In this document: positions 37,808 through 46,130 of the stretch, piece after piece
Numbering within the stretch: position 1 is the first letter of the stretch
Layout: the number at the start of each line of letters is the position of its first letter
Assembly: GCF_000212815.1 (NCBI RefSeq)
Contig: NZ_GL890985.1
Span: 401,324-465,323, forward strand
Length of the DNA stretch: 64,000 bases
Origin: Streptococcus sanguinis SK49
GTDB taxonomy: Bacteria > Bacillota > Bacilli > Lactobacillales > Streptococcaceae
Direction of reading: 5' to 3'
The notes under the pieces: model-generated
What the model saw: the letters and a program-made list of their open reading frames with translations, nothing else
Told to the model about the DNA's origin: nothing
Databases searched by the model: none
Program-made: the position numbers and the translations under genes

Positions 37808-38858
37808 TTCTCAAGCCCGCTACGCAATCGCAACAGTGACAGCGGTCGGAAAGGACTTGGCTCTGACTCTGCGAGAAAAGCTAGACAAGGAAATCCCTAT
37901 CTATACGACACCTCGATTGGCAGATGACAGGGTCATCGCCATCGAAGGACGAGTCGTTGAAGCACTTGGTCAGCTCTTTCAGGAAGTGGATGTTCTCATT
38001 TGTATCATGGCTATCGGGGCGGTTGTGCGAGCTATTGCACCAGTCTTGAAAGACAAGGCGACTGACCCCGCTGTGGTTGTCATGGATGAGAAAGCGACGA
38101 ATGTCATCAGCCTGCTGAGCGGACATCTAGGCGGAGCCAATCAAGTGACGCGAGACATCGCAGAATTGCTCGGTTCCAATCCTGTTATCACGACAGCAAC
38201 AGATGTGCAAAATGTAACAGCTCTAGACAATCTGGCCCAATCAGTCAATGGCTGGCGGCCGGAATTGAGAGAGTTCATCAAACCTTTCAACAGCTATCTA
38301 GGCAGCGGCCGAACCGTCTATTTCTATCAGGAAAAGGACTGGGTTACGGACCTTCGCGGTCTGACTCTGGTGGATGAGGAAGAGTTGGCGGCTGTTCTCA
38401 AGGGAACGGAACCGCTGATTATGCTGACTGCAGAAAAAAAGGACATTCAAAGAGAAAATCTAGCTCTCATCTATCCTCAACCCTATATCTTAGGAGTTGG
38501 TGCTAGAAAGGATGTTGCTCCTACTGTCTTCCGAGAAGGCTTTGAGGAATTTTGTCAGCAGCAGGGGATTTCTGCCAGCGAGATTTCCAAAATCGTCAGC
38601 ATTGATGTCAAGAAGGACGAAGCAGCCATTCTGGCCTTGGCTGAGGAATTAGGTTGTCCCTTTGAGACCTTTAGCAAGGAGGAGCTGTCTGTCGTAGCAG
38701 ATCGCTACCCTCAGTCAGAATTTGTCAAAAAGACAGTCGGAGTCGGCAGTGTCGCCTTGGCCAGCGCAGATCTGGCCAGTCAGGGTCAAGTCCTGACAGA
38801 GCGCTTTGCCAAGAACGGCTGTACCTATGCGCTTGCAAAAGCAATAACCAAAAAGTAA
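37797..38858 (+). CDS. cbiG: Cobalt-precorrin-5A hydrolase
   Basis: A 353-residue protein that opens the delta-lactone ring and releases acetaldehyde (C20 extrusion), specific to the anaerobic pathway. Blocks: [40 protein letters not shown] (N-terminal domain) and [10 protein letters not shown] with [14 protein letters not shown] (C-terminal domain). I start it at 37797, where a purine-rich GGGGGAAGAG lies upstream; two in-frame ATGs at 37755 and 37770 lie deeper in cbiF. Confidence 0.93.
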   Translation: MPSDSQARYAIATVTAVGKDLALTLREKLDKEIPIYTTPRLADDRVIAIEGRVVEALGQLFQEVDVLICIMAIGAVVRAIAPVLKDKATDPAVVVMDEKATNVISLLSGHLGGANQVTRDIAELLGSNPVITTATDVQNVTALDNLAQSVNGWRPELREFIKPFNSYLGSGRTVYFYQEKDWVTDLRGLTLVDEEELAAVLKGTEPLIMLTAEKKDIQRENLALIYPQPYILGVGARKDVAPTVFREGFEEFCQQQGISASEISKIVSIDVKKDEAAILALAEELGCPFETFSKEELSVVADRYPQSEFVKKTVGVGSVALASADLASQGQVLTERFAKNGCTYALAKAITKK

Positions 38859-38869
38859 ATCAAAAAGAG

Positions 38870-38881
38870 CAGACGGTCTTA
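38870..38881. repeat. 12-mer shared with the nik-like operon leader
   Basis: CAGACGGTCTTA at 38870-38881, in the cbiG-cbiH gap, differs by one central base from CAGACCGTCTTA at 56968-56979. The core AGAC-S-GTCT is palindromic. It may be an operator or a coincidence. Confidence 0.3.
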
Positions 38882-38934
38882 CTGCCCAACTGCCATTATA
38901 AAATTTTATTATACCAATAAAGGAGAAAAAATAT

Positions 38935-39660
38935 ATGTTATACGTTATCGGATTAGGCCCAGGTAAAGAAGAATTGATGTCACAAGAAGCATTGGCTGCT
39001 ATAGCAGATTGTGAAATTATCGTCGGCTACTCAACTTATATGAGATTGATTCTTGATTTGGTCAAGGACAAGGAACTCGTAGCGAATGGTATGCGCCAGG
39101 AAATCGACCGTTGTCAAAAGGCCATTGATTTGGCTAGAGAGACTGGCAAAAATGTCGGAGTTGTTTCCAGTGGAGATGCCGGAGTCTATGGAATGGCTGG
39201 CTTGATTTTAGAATTGCTGGGAGATGCCAGTGATGTAGAAGTTAAGGTGGTTCCAGGTATTACAGCTAGTCTGGGTGCTGCTGCAGTTATGGGTGCTCCC
39301 CTCATGAACGACTTCTGTCACATCAGTCTGAGTGATTTGATGACGCCTTGGGAAATGATTGAGAAGCGTCTGCATGCCGCAGCTCAAGGTGACTTTGTAG
39401 TCTGCCTTTACAACCCTCGGAGTAAGGGACGTCCAGACCATCTAGCAAAAGCACTTTCTATCATGTCTGAGTATAAGTCAGAGGATACTATTGTCGGTAT
39501 CGGTAAGGACATTGGCCGTAAGGATGAGGAAATCATCTTGACGACTATCAAAGACTTGGATGAAACTTTGGTAGATATGACGACAATTGTTATCGTTGGT
39601 AACAAAGAAACTTATGTTAAAAACGGACGCATGATCACACCTCGAGGATATACTTTATGA
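38935..39660 (+). CDS. cbiH: Cobalt-precorrin-3 C17-methyltransferase
   Basis: A 241-residue tetrapyrrole methylase that methylates C17 with ring contraction. Motifs: YVIGLGPGKEELMSQEALAA, VGYSTYMRLI, VSSGDAGVYGMAGLI and VVPGITASLGAAAVMGAPLM, with CLYNPRSKGRPDHL later. It follows a 76-base gap after cbiG that contains an AAAGGAG site; a weak promoter there cannot be excluded. It overlaps cbiJ. Confidence 0.95.
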   Translation: MLYVIGLGPGKEELMSQEALAAIADCEIIVGYSTYMRLILDLVKDKELVANGMRQEIDRCQKAIDLARETGKNVGVVSSGDAGVYGMAGLILELLGDASDVEVKVVPGITASLGAAAVMGAPLMNDFCHISLSDLMTPWEMIEKRLHAAAQGDFVVCLYNPRSKGRPDHLAKALSIMSEYKSEDTIVGIGKDIGRKDEEIILTTIKDLDETLVDMTTIVIVGNKETYVKNGRMITPRGYTL

Positions 39661-40406
39661 TGAAATTACTGCTGGGAGGGACATCCGACAGCACCGCTAT
39701 TTTAGAAGTGCTTGACCGCTTGAAAATCGATGTGACCAGCTCTGTTGTCACAGACTACGGCCGGCACTTGGCTTCCAAATACGGCCAGCCGGTCATTCAG
39801 GGCCGTCTGACAGCCGAGGACATGGTTGCCTTTATCAAAGAGAATGATGTGGATGAAATCATTGATGCGACCCATCCTTTTGCGGACATCGTTTCCAAGG
39901 AAGCCATTCGGGCGGCAGAGATGGCCGGTGTATCTTACCTGCGCTTTGAGCGTCAGGCGACCTTGGATTTGAGCGGGGCCATCGTGGTGCATTCGACCCA
40001 AGAAGCGATTGAAGAGATTGCCAAGCGCGGCTACAAGACAGTCTATCTGGGAACAGGCAGCAAGACCTTGCCGCTCTTTGTCAAGGGGCTGCCAGAGCAG
40101 CGGATTGTCGTTCGCGTTCTGCCGACTTCGGAAGTGCTTCTGGCTTGTGAGCAGCTAGGACTGGTAGCGGATCAGATCGATGCGATTAAGGCTCCATTTT
40201 CCAAAGAGTGTAATAAAGAGCTCTTGCTGCGCTCTGGAGCAGATGTCTTTGTTTCCAAGGAGAGCGGTACCGTCGGTGGTATTCGTGAAAAGATTGATGG
40301 TTGCCAAGAGCTGGGGATGGACTGCATTATCATCTCTCGGCCAATTGTGGCCTATCCGCAGATGGTTTCTAACTTAGAAGAGTTAGAGGCCTATCTGACA
40401 AAATAG
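39657..40406 (+). CDS. cbiJ: Cobalt-precorrin-6A reductase
   Basis: A 249-residue NAD(P)H-dependent reductase of the CobK/CbiJ family. The N-terminal LLGGTSDSTAILEVL nucleotide-binding loop, IIDATHPFADIVSKEAIRAA, YLRFER and SKESGTVGG are family blocks. Start ATG overlaps the cbiH stop; the second ATG at 39660 is equally plausible. Confidence 0.93.
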   Translation: MMKLLLGGTSDSTAILEVLDRLKIDVTSSVVTDYGRHLASKYGQPVIQGRLTAEDMVAFIKENDVDEIIDATHPFADIVSKEAIRAAEMAGVSYLRFERQATLDLSGAIVVHSTQEAIEEIAKRGYKTVYLGTGSKTLPLFVKGLPEQRIVVRVLPTSEVLLACEQLGLVADQIDAIKAPFSKECNKELLLRSGADVFVSKESGTVGGIREKIDGCQELGMDCIIISRPIVAYPQMVSNLEELEAYLTK

Positions 40407-40424
40407 CTAATAAAAGGAGAAAAA

Positions 40425-41864
40425 ATGTCCGGTTTAGTAACATTACTGGGAGCAGGTCCAGGCGATGCAGAGTTGTTGACCCTCAAAGGAAAGAGACGGC
40501 TTCAAGAAGCAGATGTCTTGGTCTTTGACCGCTTGGTCAATCAAGAACTCTTTCAGCATCTAAAGTCTGACTGCGAAAAGATAGATGTCGGCAAAAAGCC
40601 AGGCCAGCCCTGCATCCGACAGGAAGAGATTGAAAAGATTCTCATCGAAAAAGCCCGTCAGGGTAAGCGGGTAGTCCGCCTCAAGAGCGGTGATCCCTAT
40701 ATCTTTGGCCGAGGCGGAGAAGAAGGAGTCAAGCTGGTGGAAGCTGGCGTGGACTTTGAAGTGGTGCCAGGTATCACCTCTGCTGTGGCTGGTCTGACCT
40801 ATGCAGGGATTCCTATGACTTATCGGGATGTAGCGACTAGCTTCCATGTCTTTACAGCCCATCTTAAGGATGAGACAGAAATGCTCAATTGGCAAGCAAT
40901 TTCTGAGCTCAAAGGAACCTTGGTCTTCCTCATGGGTATGAAAAATCTGCCTTCCATCGTCCAAGAGCTGACGGCTAGAGGCTATGGCAAGGACAAGCCA
41001 GCCGCCATCGTTGAATGGGGAACCCATCCTCAGCAGCGCTCGGTGGACGGAACCTTGGGCAATATAGTCGAACTAGCAGAAGCAGAGGACTTTAAGGCAC
41101 CGAGTGTCATCGTGGTAGGTGATGTCGTGGCCTATAGACAGCAGCTGAATTTCCATGAGAATCTGCCACTTTTCGGTCGTAAAATCCTTATCCAACAGTC
41201 AGAGACTGGCAGACTTCCTCGCTTGCTCAAGGATGCTGGAGCTGCACTGACCACTTTCCCTGCTCGAGATTTGGTTGAAGAGTTAGAATTGCCGCTGCCG
41301 GACTTGGAGCAGGTAGACGGTCTCCTCTTTTCAGATATGCAGAGCTGGCCGCTCTTCTTGAAAGCTCTCCGCAAGGCAGGCAAAGACTTGCGCAGTCTGC
41401 CGCACATCCGCTTTGCAGCTATCGGTCATCATACGGCTAAGTCTATCGAAGCGAGCGGTATTGTGCTGGATCGGATGACGCCTCAGCAGTCGGATGCGGA
41501 TTTCGCGGCTGCTCTTGAAAAAGAAGGCGGCAACTGGTATATTCTGACTGCTGAACATAAGAAAGCCAGTCTGGCAGAACTCTATTCGCTGCCGATTATT
41601 GCTAGCCACAGACTGGCCTTTGACAGTCAGATTAGCAGTGACAATTGGTCAGAGATTGAAGTAGTCTGTCTTCCGAACTCTGCTGCGGCCATGAATTTTG
41701 TGGCAGCTAGTCAGGAAGCTGGATTTGACTGGAAGGATGCCCCAATCGTTGTCATGGGTGCCAGCACGCGGGCTGTTTTAGAAGAAGCAGGCTTTAGCAA
41801 GATTGTTGAGACAGATGAAGCGACTATTGCTTCCATCATTGACAAATGTCGGGAAATTCTCTGA
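40425..41864 (+). CDS. cobA: Uroporphyrinogen-III C-methyltransferase fused to a HemD-like domain
   Basis: A 479-residue two-domain protein. Residues 1 to about 240 are a SUMT that makes precorrin-2: LLGAGPGDAELLTLKG, LKSGDPYIFGRGGEE, VVPGITSAVAGLTYAGIPMT. Residues about 245-479 (GRKILIQQSETGRLPRLLKD, then a two-lobed region ending VVMGASTRAVLEEAGF) match the uroporphyrinogen-III synthase fold. A separate hemD lies at 50790, so this domain is either redundant or specialised for channelling. The sequence of the HemD part looks divergent but is uninterrupted. Confidence 0.9.
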   Translation: MSGLVTLLGAGPGDAELLTLKGKRRLQEADVLVFDRLVNQELFQHLKSDCEKIDVGKKPGQPCIRQEEIEKILIEKARQGKRVVRLKSGDPYIFGRGGEEGVKLVEAGVDFEVVPGITSAVAGLTYAGIPMTYRDVATSFHVFTAHLKDETEMLNWQAISELKGTLVFLMGMKNLPSIVQELTARGYGKDKPAAIVEWGTHPQQRSVDGTLGNIVELAEAEDFKAPSVIVVGDVVAYRQQLNFHENLPLFGRKILIQQSETGRLPRLLKDAGAALTTFPARDLVEELELPLPDLEQVDGLLFSDMQSWPLFLKALRKAGKDLRSLPHIRFAAIGHHTAKSIEASGIVLDRMTPQQSDADFAAALEKEGGNWYILTAEHKKASLAELYSLPIIASHRLAFDSQISSDNWSEIEVVCLPNSAAAMNFVAASQEAGFDWKDAPIVVMGASTRAVLEEAGFSKIVETDEATIASIIDKCREIL

Positions 41865-41877
41865 AAGGATACAGGTC

Positions 41878-42645
41878 ATGAGTAAAGCTATAGTAGTAGT
41901 CAGTTTCGGAACGACCTATCCCGAGACCAGACGCAAAACAATCGAGGCTTGCGAGCAGGCCATTCAGGAACATTTTCCAGACTATCCGGTCCACCGAGCT
42001 TTTACCTCCAATGTCGTTAGACGGCGGATTAAGAAGCAGGAAGGGCTGGATATCCCTACGGTCAAAGAAGTTTTAGAGCAGCTCCTGGAAGCGGGCACTG
42101 AAGAGGTCTATATCCAGCCTCTCCATGTCATTTTGGGCAGCGAGTATGAGAAGATTCTCACTCAAGCCAAAGAGTTTGAATCAGCTTTTAAAAAGCTAGT
42201 CGTTGCCAAGCCTCTGCTCAATAGTCAGGAAGACTATGAGGCTGTCAAGGATATTCTGCTGGAACAGTATGGCCATGAGGGTCAGGATGCAGCAACAGTT
42301 CTGATGGGCCATGGCAGTCAGCATTATGCTTTTACAGCTTATGCGGCCTTGGATCATATGCTGAAGGGAAGCTCAGTCTATGTCGGCTGTGTAGAGAGCT
42401 ATCCTCCAGTTGAGCTTATTGAGCAGGAACTGAAGAAAGAGGGCGTCCGAGAAGTGCATCTGGCACCTTTCATGCTGGTAGCGGGCGACCATGCGACCAA
42501 TGATATGAGCTCAGATGAGGAAGGTTCTTGGTATCACTTCTTCAAGGAGCAGGGGTATGAGGTCAAGGCCCATCTGGTCGGCCTGGGCGAATACCCTGAG
42601 GTTCAGAAGCTCTACATCCAGCATTTAGAAGAAATCATCGAATAG
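41878..42645 (+). CDS. cbiK: Sirohydrochlorin cobaltochelatase
   Basis: A 255-residue ATP-independent chelatase that inserts cobalt into sirohydrochlorin. It begins MSKAIVVVSFGTTYPETR. The two metal-site histidines are His145 in LMGHGSQHYAF and His205 in VAGDHATNDMSSDE, matching the Salmonella CbiK pattern. I start it at 41878 after AAAGGATACAGG, because the longer frame lies within the cobA end. No signal peptide is seen, so the enzyme is cytoplasmic. Confidence 0.94.
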   Translation: MSKAIVVVSFGTTYPETRRKTIEACEQAIQEHFPDYPVHRAFTSNVVRRRIKKQEGLDIPTVKEVLEQLLEAGTEEVYIQPLHVILGSEYEKILTQAKEFESAFKKLVVAKPLLNSQEDYEAVKDILLEQYGHEGQDAATVLMGHGSQHYAFTAYAALDHMLKGSSVYVGCVESYPPVELIEQELKKEGVREVHLAPFMLVAGDHATNDMSSDEEGSWYHFFKEQGYEVKAHLVGLGEYPEVQKLYIQHLEEIIE

Positions 42646-42654
42646 GAGGAAGGA

Positions 42655-43356
42655 ATGGCAAAATTTTACGGAATTGGTGTGGGCCCAGGTGATAGCGAGC
42701 TAGTAACTATCAAGGCCAGTCGGATTTTGGAAGACTTAGATATTCTCTATACACCAGAGGCTAAGAAGGGGAGCAAGAGCTTTGCATTAGGCATTGCGGA
42801 GCCCTACCTGAAAGAGCATCTGGAAATCAAGCAGCGGCATTTCCCTATGGTCCGTTCCAATTCGACCAAAGAAGTCCAGTGGCAGGCTATCTCTGCTGAA
42901 ATCGCAGAGGATGTCAAGTCAGGCAAGAATGTCGGTTTTATCACACTGGGTGACCCCATGGTCTACAGCACTTATAGCTATCTGCTGGCCCTGCTGGAAA
43001 AGGAAATCGACTGTCAGACCATCCCTGGTATCACCTCTTTCTGCAGCATGGCTTCTGAGCTAGGTCAGCCCCTGACCATGGATGAGGAGTCGCTGGCGGT
43101 CATGCCGGCTACGGCTTCTGCTGAGAAGATCGAGGCGGCGCTTGAGTTGCATGACTCGATTGTGATCATGAAGGTGGCCAATCACCTAGATACCGTCCTG
43201 CCCCTGCTCGAAAAGCTCGGTCTCTTGCAGCAGACTTTCATGGTTAGCAATTCTTCGACGGATAAGCAGCAGACTCTGCTGGGTCTCGAAGGAATCACAC
43301 AAGAGACCAAGTTGCCTTATTTTACTACCTTCCTCGTGAAAAAGAAGATTTTTTAA
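42655..43356 (+). CDS. cbiL: Cobalt-precorrin-2 C20-methyltransferase
   Basis: A 233-residue tetrapyrrole methylase: FYGIGVGPGDSELVTIKASR, GFITLGDPMVYSTYSYLL and TIPGITSFCSMASELGQPL. It acts directly after CbiK, next to which it is encoded, with AGGAGGAAGG before the ATG. A 68-base gap then precedes the cobalt importer genes. Confidence 0.95.
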   Translation: MAKFYGIGVGPGDSELVTIKASRILEDLDILYTPEAKKGSKSFALGIAEPYLKEHLEIKQRHFPMVRSNSTKEVQWQAISAEIAEDVKSGKNVGFITLGDPMVYSTYSYLLALLEKEIDCQTIPGITSFCSMASELGQPLTMDEESLAVMPATASAEKIEAALELHDSIVIMKVANHLDTVLPLLEKLGLLQQTFMVSNSSTDKQQTLLGLEGITQETKLPYFTTFLVKKKIF

Positions 43357-43424
43357 AATCAGAGTCTATGTTCAAGGATGAAGATTCATTCTTGTGAGCT
43401 CAGGCTCTTAGAAAAGGAAAAAAC

Positions 43425-44159
43425 ATGAAACTATTAAAAAATAAAAAAGTAACTTTTGTTGCCTTGCTGGCTATTTTGGCGGTACTGAGTACCCAGTCTG
43501 TGTCAGCTATGCATATCATGGAAGGCTATCTCCCACTCTTTTGGTGTATCTTCTGGTTCGCTGTATTCCTGCCTTTCTTTGTAGTAGGCTTGATGCGCAT
43601 CAAGAAAATCGTTGCAGAGGATCCAAATTCCAAGACTATGTTGGCCTTGTCCGGTGCCTTTATCTTTATCCTGTCTTCTTTGAAGATTCCATCTGTTACA
43701 GGATCTAGTTCGCATCCGACTGGGGTTGGTCTGGGGACAGCTATGTTTGGCCCATCCGTTATCAGCGTTTTGGGAACCATTTGCTTGCTCTTCCAAGCCC
43801 TTCTCTTAGCTCACGGCGGCTTGACTACTCTAGGTGCTAATGCATTCTCAATGGCAGTGGTTGGTCCATTTGTTGGTTATTTCGTCTACAAGTTTGCTAA
43901 ATCCATCAAGCTTTCTACGCCGGTATCTATCTTTATCTGTGCTGTGATTGCGGACTTGGCGACTTATGCGACAACTTCTATCCAGCTCGGTTTGGTCTTC
44001 CCAGATGCTAACAGTGGCTTTGTTGGTTCTGCACTGAAGTTCATGGGTGTCTTCTTGACCACTCAAATCCCGATTGCTATAGTAGAAGGATTGCTGACAG
44101 TTGTCCTTTATAACTTGATCTCAGAAAATATCAAAGAAAGAGCAGGTCTGTTCAAATGA
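43425..44159 (+). CDS. cbiM: Cobalt ECF transporter S component CbiM
   Basis: A 244-residue membrane protein that recognises and passes Co2+. A cleavable leader ([20 protein letters not shown], ending SVSA) precedes the family start MHIMEGYLP at residues 29-37. Cleavage after VSA would expose Met-His at the N-terminus, known to form part of the metal site in CbiM/NikM. Further blocks: [48 protein letters not shown]. It overlaps cbiN. Confidence 0.95.
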   Translation: MKLLKNKKVTFVALLAILAVLSTQSVSAMHIMEGYLPLFWCIFWFAVFLPFFVVGLMRIKKIVAEDPNSKTMLALSGAFIFILSSLKIPSVTGSSSHPTGVGLGTAMFGPSVISVLGTICLLFQALLLAHGGLTTLGANAFSMAVVGPFVGYFVYKFAKSIKLSTPVSIFICAVIADLATYATTSIQLGLVFPDANSGFVGSALKFMGVFLTTQIPIAIVEGLLTVVLYNLISENIKERAGLFK

Positions 44160-44461
44160 AAAAATATAAGAATCTCATCTTGATCTTGGCTGCAGTAGCA
44201 GTCACTCTAGCTGCCTTTATCTTTGCACCTAAGGGTGTGGAATACAGTGGAACAGATGACGCTGCTGAAAAAACCATTAGCTCTATCCAAAAGGACTATG
44301 AGCCTTGGTTTTCACCAATTTTTGAGCCAGCAGGTCCGGAAGTAGAAAGTCTGCTCTTCACCCTGCAAGGCAGTATCGGAGCGGGTATCATCTTCTATGT
44401 CATTGGCTACCACAAAGGGAAAAAGCAAGGCCAACAAAAGGAAAACTCTGAACATAAATAA
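44156..44461 (+). CDS. cbiN: Cobalt ECF transporter accessory protein CbiN
   Basis: A 101-residue protein with two transmembrane segments (about 5-25 and 68-86) and an extracellular loop containing [17 protein letters not shown] and [11 protein letters not shown], as in other CbiN proteins, which load metal onto CbiM. Its ATG overlaps the cbiM stop. A 116-base gap follows. Confidence 0.93.
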   Translation: MKKYKNLILILAAVAVTLAAFIFAPKGVEYSGTDDAAEKTISSIQKDYEPWFSPIFEPAGPEVESLLFTLQGSIGAGIIFYVIGYHKGKKQGQQKENSEHK

Positions 44462-44482
44462 AAGCCTTCAACAGTATGAGAG

Positions 44483-44527
44483 AGCTCTGGTTCTTGATAG
44501 CGATTCAGCTTGTTTGGGACCGGAGCT
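44483..44527 (+). repeat. Inverted repeat in the cbiN-cbiQ gap
   Basis: AGCTCTGGTTC (44483-44493) can pair with GGACCGGAGCT (44517-44527) over 11 bp with two G-U pairs, loop of 23 bases. No T run follows, so it is not a standard terminator. It could affect mRNA processing or relative amounts of CbiMN and CbiQO. Confidence 0.4.
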
Positions 44528-44577
44528 GCTCTGTACTGGGGGCATGGTAAAAACAAAGCTAGAAAGGAGACCTCCAC

Positions 44578-45252
44578 TTGTTTGCGATTGATAAATACGC
44601 CTATCAAAATCGGCTGAAAAATCTGCCGGTTGCTTATAAATTTGTCATCTATCTGCTCTTGTTAGCTGCCAGCTTTTCTGGTGTCAGGAGTCTGCAGCTA
44701 GGACTTATCGTCTTGGTGGCGCCTCTGACTTGCTATGTGGCTCGGCTTCCGTGGCTGCGCTATCTGAAGTGGTATCTGCATGCCAGTATCTTTATCCTGA
44801 TTAGTCTCTTGACCTTTGTCTTGACCTATCAGAACAGTCAGGAGCAGCTCTTGCTGGCCTTGCCTTTAGGTCAGGGCTATCTGGGCATCAGCCAATCCTC
44901 TGTCCAGCAGACCATTTTTATCCTCTTGCGCATCTATTCATCTTTGGTTTCGACTTATTTCTTTGTCCTGACGGTGCCTTTTGCTCAGATGCTGCGGCTT
45001 TTTAAAGCCATGCATGTGCCACGGGTACTGCTAGACTTGATTGTCCTCATGTATCGCTTTATTTTCCTGGTCTTCTATGAGTTTGTGACCATTCGGGATA
45101 CCTTGGACTTGAAATTCTCCTTTTACAATAAAAGGAAGCAACACCAAGCTTGGGGCAGATTAGCCAATACTCTTTTTGTTAAATTGCTAGATGATAATCA
45201 GCATTTAAATGAAGTACTGACGCTAAGATTTGATGCAGAGCACAGTGAATAA
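44578..45252 (+). CDS. cbiQ: Cobalt ECF transporter T component CbiQ
   Basis: A 224-residue membrane protein that couples the ATPase CbiO to CbiM. Start is a TTG at 44578 with AAAGGAGA seven bases upstream; no ATG in a suitable place is seen. Five hydrophobic segments are visible, and the coupling helix motif region is around LVSTYFFVLTVPFAQMLRLF and LLDLIVLMYRFIFLVFYE. cbiO follows behind a small gap that holds a promoter-like sequence. Confidence 0.9.
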   Translation: MFAIDKYAYQNRLKNLPVAYKFVIYLLLLAASFSGVRSLQLGLIVLVAPLTCYVARLPWLRYLKWYLHASIFILISLLTFVLTYQNSQEQLLLALPLGQGYLGISQSSVQQTIFILLRIYSSLVSTYFFVLTVPFAQMLRLFKAMHVPRVLLDLIVLMYRFIFLVFYEFVTIRDTLDLKFSFYNKRKQHQAWGRLANTLFVKLLDDNQHLNEVLTLRFDAEHSE

Positions 45253-45262
45253 TGAAAGCGCA

Positions 45263-45292
45263 TTTACAATAAGACTGCTTTTATACTATAAT
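45263..45292 (+). promoter_or_regulatory. Possible internal promoter before cbiO
   Basis: TTTACA at 45263-45268 and a perfect TATAAT at 45287-45292, spacer 18, in the 62-base cbiQ-cbiO gap. It could give basal expression of cbiO and the distal half of the cluster, independent of the leader attenuator. Confidence 0.5.
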
Positions 45293-45314
45293 GGAAAGTA
45301 GATAGGAAACATAG

Positions 45315-46130
45315 ATGTTACAAGTAAAGAATATTTCTTTTTCGTATGACGAAAATCCAACGCTGCACGACATTTCTATGGACTTCGAAGAGGGCCGGAT
45401 TACTGGCATTCTGGGAGTCAACGGTTCAGGTAAGTCTACCATCATGAAAATCATCACCCGACTGCTCCAACCGCAGAAGGGCAGTGTTTTATATGATGGT
45501 CAGCCTGTAGGCGACTCTAAGAAGGCCTTGTTCCAGTATCGGCAGCATGTCAATATGGTCTTTCAGAATCCAGAGCAGCAGCTCTTTTATACCATTGTGA
45601 AGGACGATATTGGCATGGCCTTGGAAAACTTAGGCTATGAAGAAGACGAGATAACCAGCAGAGTGGCGACGGCTTTAGAGATGATGGACATTTCTCATCT
45701 GCAGGACAGACCGCTGCAGTATCTGAGCTATGGCCAGAAAAAGCGGGTGGCTATTGCTGGCATGCTGGCCCTGCAGCCCAAGTATCTGCTGCTTGATGAG
45801 CCTACGGCAGGATTGGATCCCAAAGGGCGGGACCAGATGGCAGCGACCATGAAAAAGCTGGTCCAGGCTGGGACCAACATCATCGTATCCAGCCATGACA
45901 TGGATCTGATGTATGACTGCTGTGACTATGCCTACCTGCTGCAGAAGGGGCATTTGATTGCGGAGGGCAGCAAGTTTGATTTCTTCCAGCAGGGAAATCT
46001 GCTAGTAGAGGCAGGCTTGGCTGTGCCTTGGATTGTCAAGCTTCATCAGACTATCCAGACGCCACTGGCAGAAAATGAAGCTGCTTTCTTTGAGCAGCTA
46101 GGAGGAAATGTAAAATGGTCAAATCATTGA
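45315..46130 (+). CDS. cbiO: Cobalt ECF transporter ATPase CbiO
   Basis: A 271-residue ABC ATPase powering CbiMNQ. Walker A GVNGSGKSTI near residue 35, Q-loop FQNPEQQLF, signature LSYGQKKRVAIA, Walker B YLLLDEPTAGLD and switch region VSSHDMDLM. It overlaps cbiP by 16 bases. Confidence 0.95.
   Translation: MLQVKNISFSYDENPTLHDISMDFEEGRITGILGVNGSGKSTIMKIITRLLQPQKGSVLYDGQPVGDSKKALFQYRQHVNMVFQNPEQQLFYTIVKDDIGMALENLGYEEDEITSRVATALEMMDISHLQDRPLQYLSYGQKKRVAIAGMLALQPKYLLLDEPTAGLDPKGRDQMAATMKKLVQAGTNIIVSSHDMDLMYDCCDYAYLLQKGHLIAEGSKFDFFQQGNLLVEAGLAVPWIVKLHQTIQTPLAENEAAFFEQLGGNVKWSNH

Noticed and set aside
41132..41609. Antisense frames within the HemD-like domain
   Set aside because: No ribosome sites and composition typical of shadow frames.
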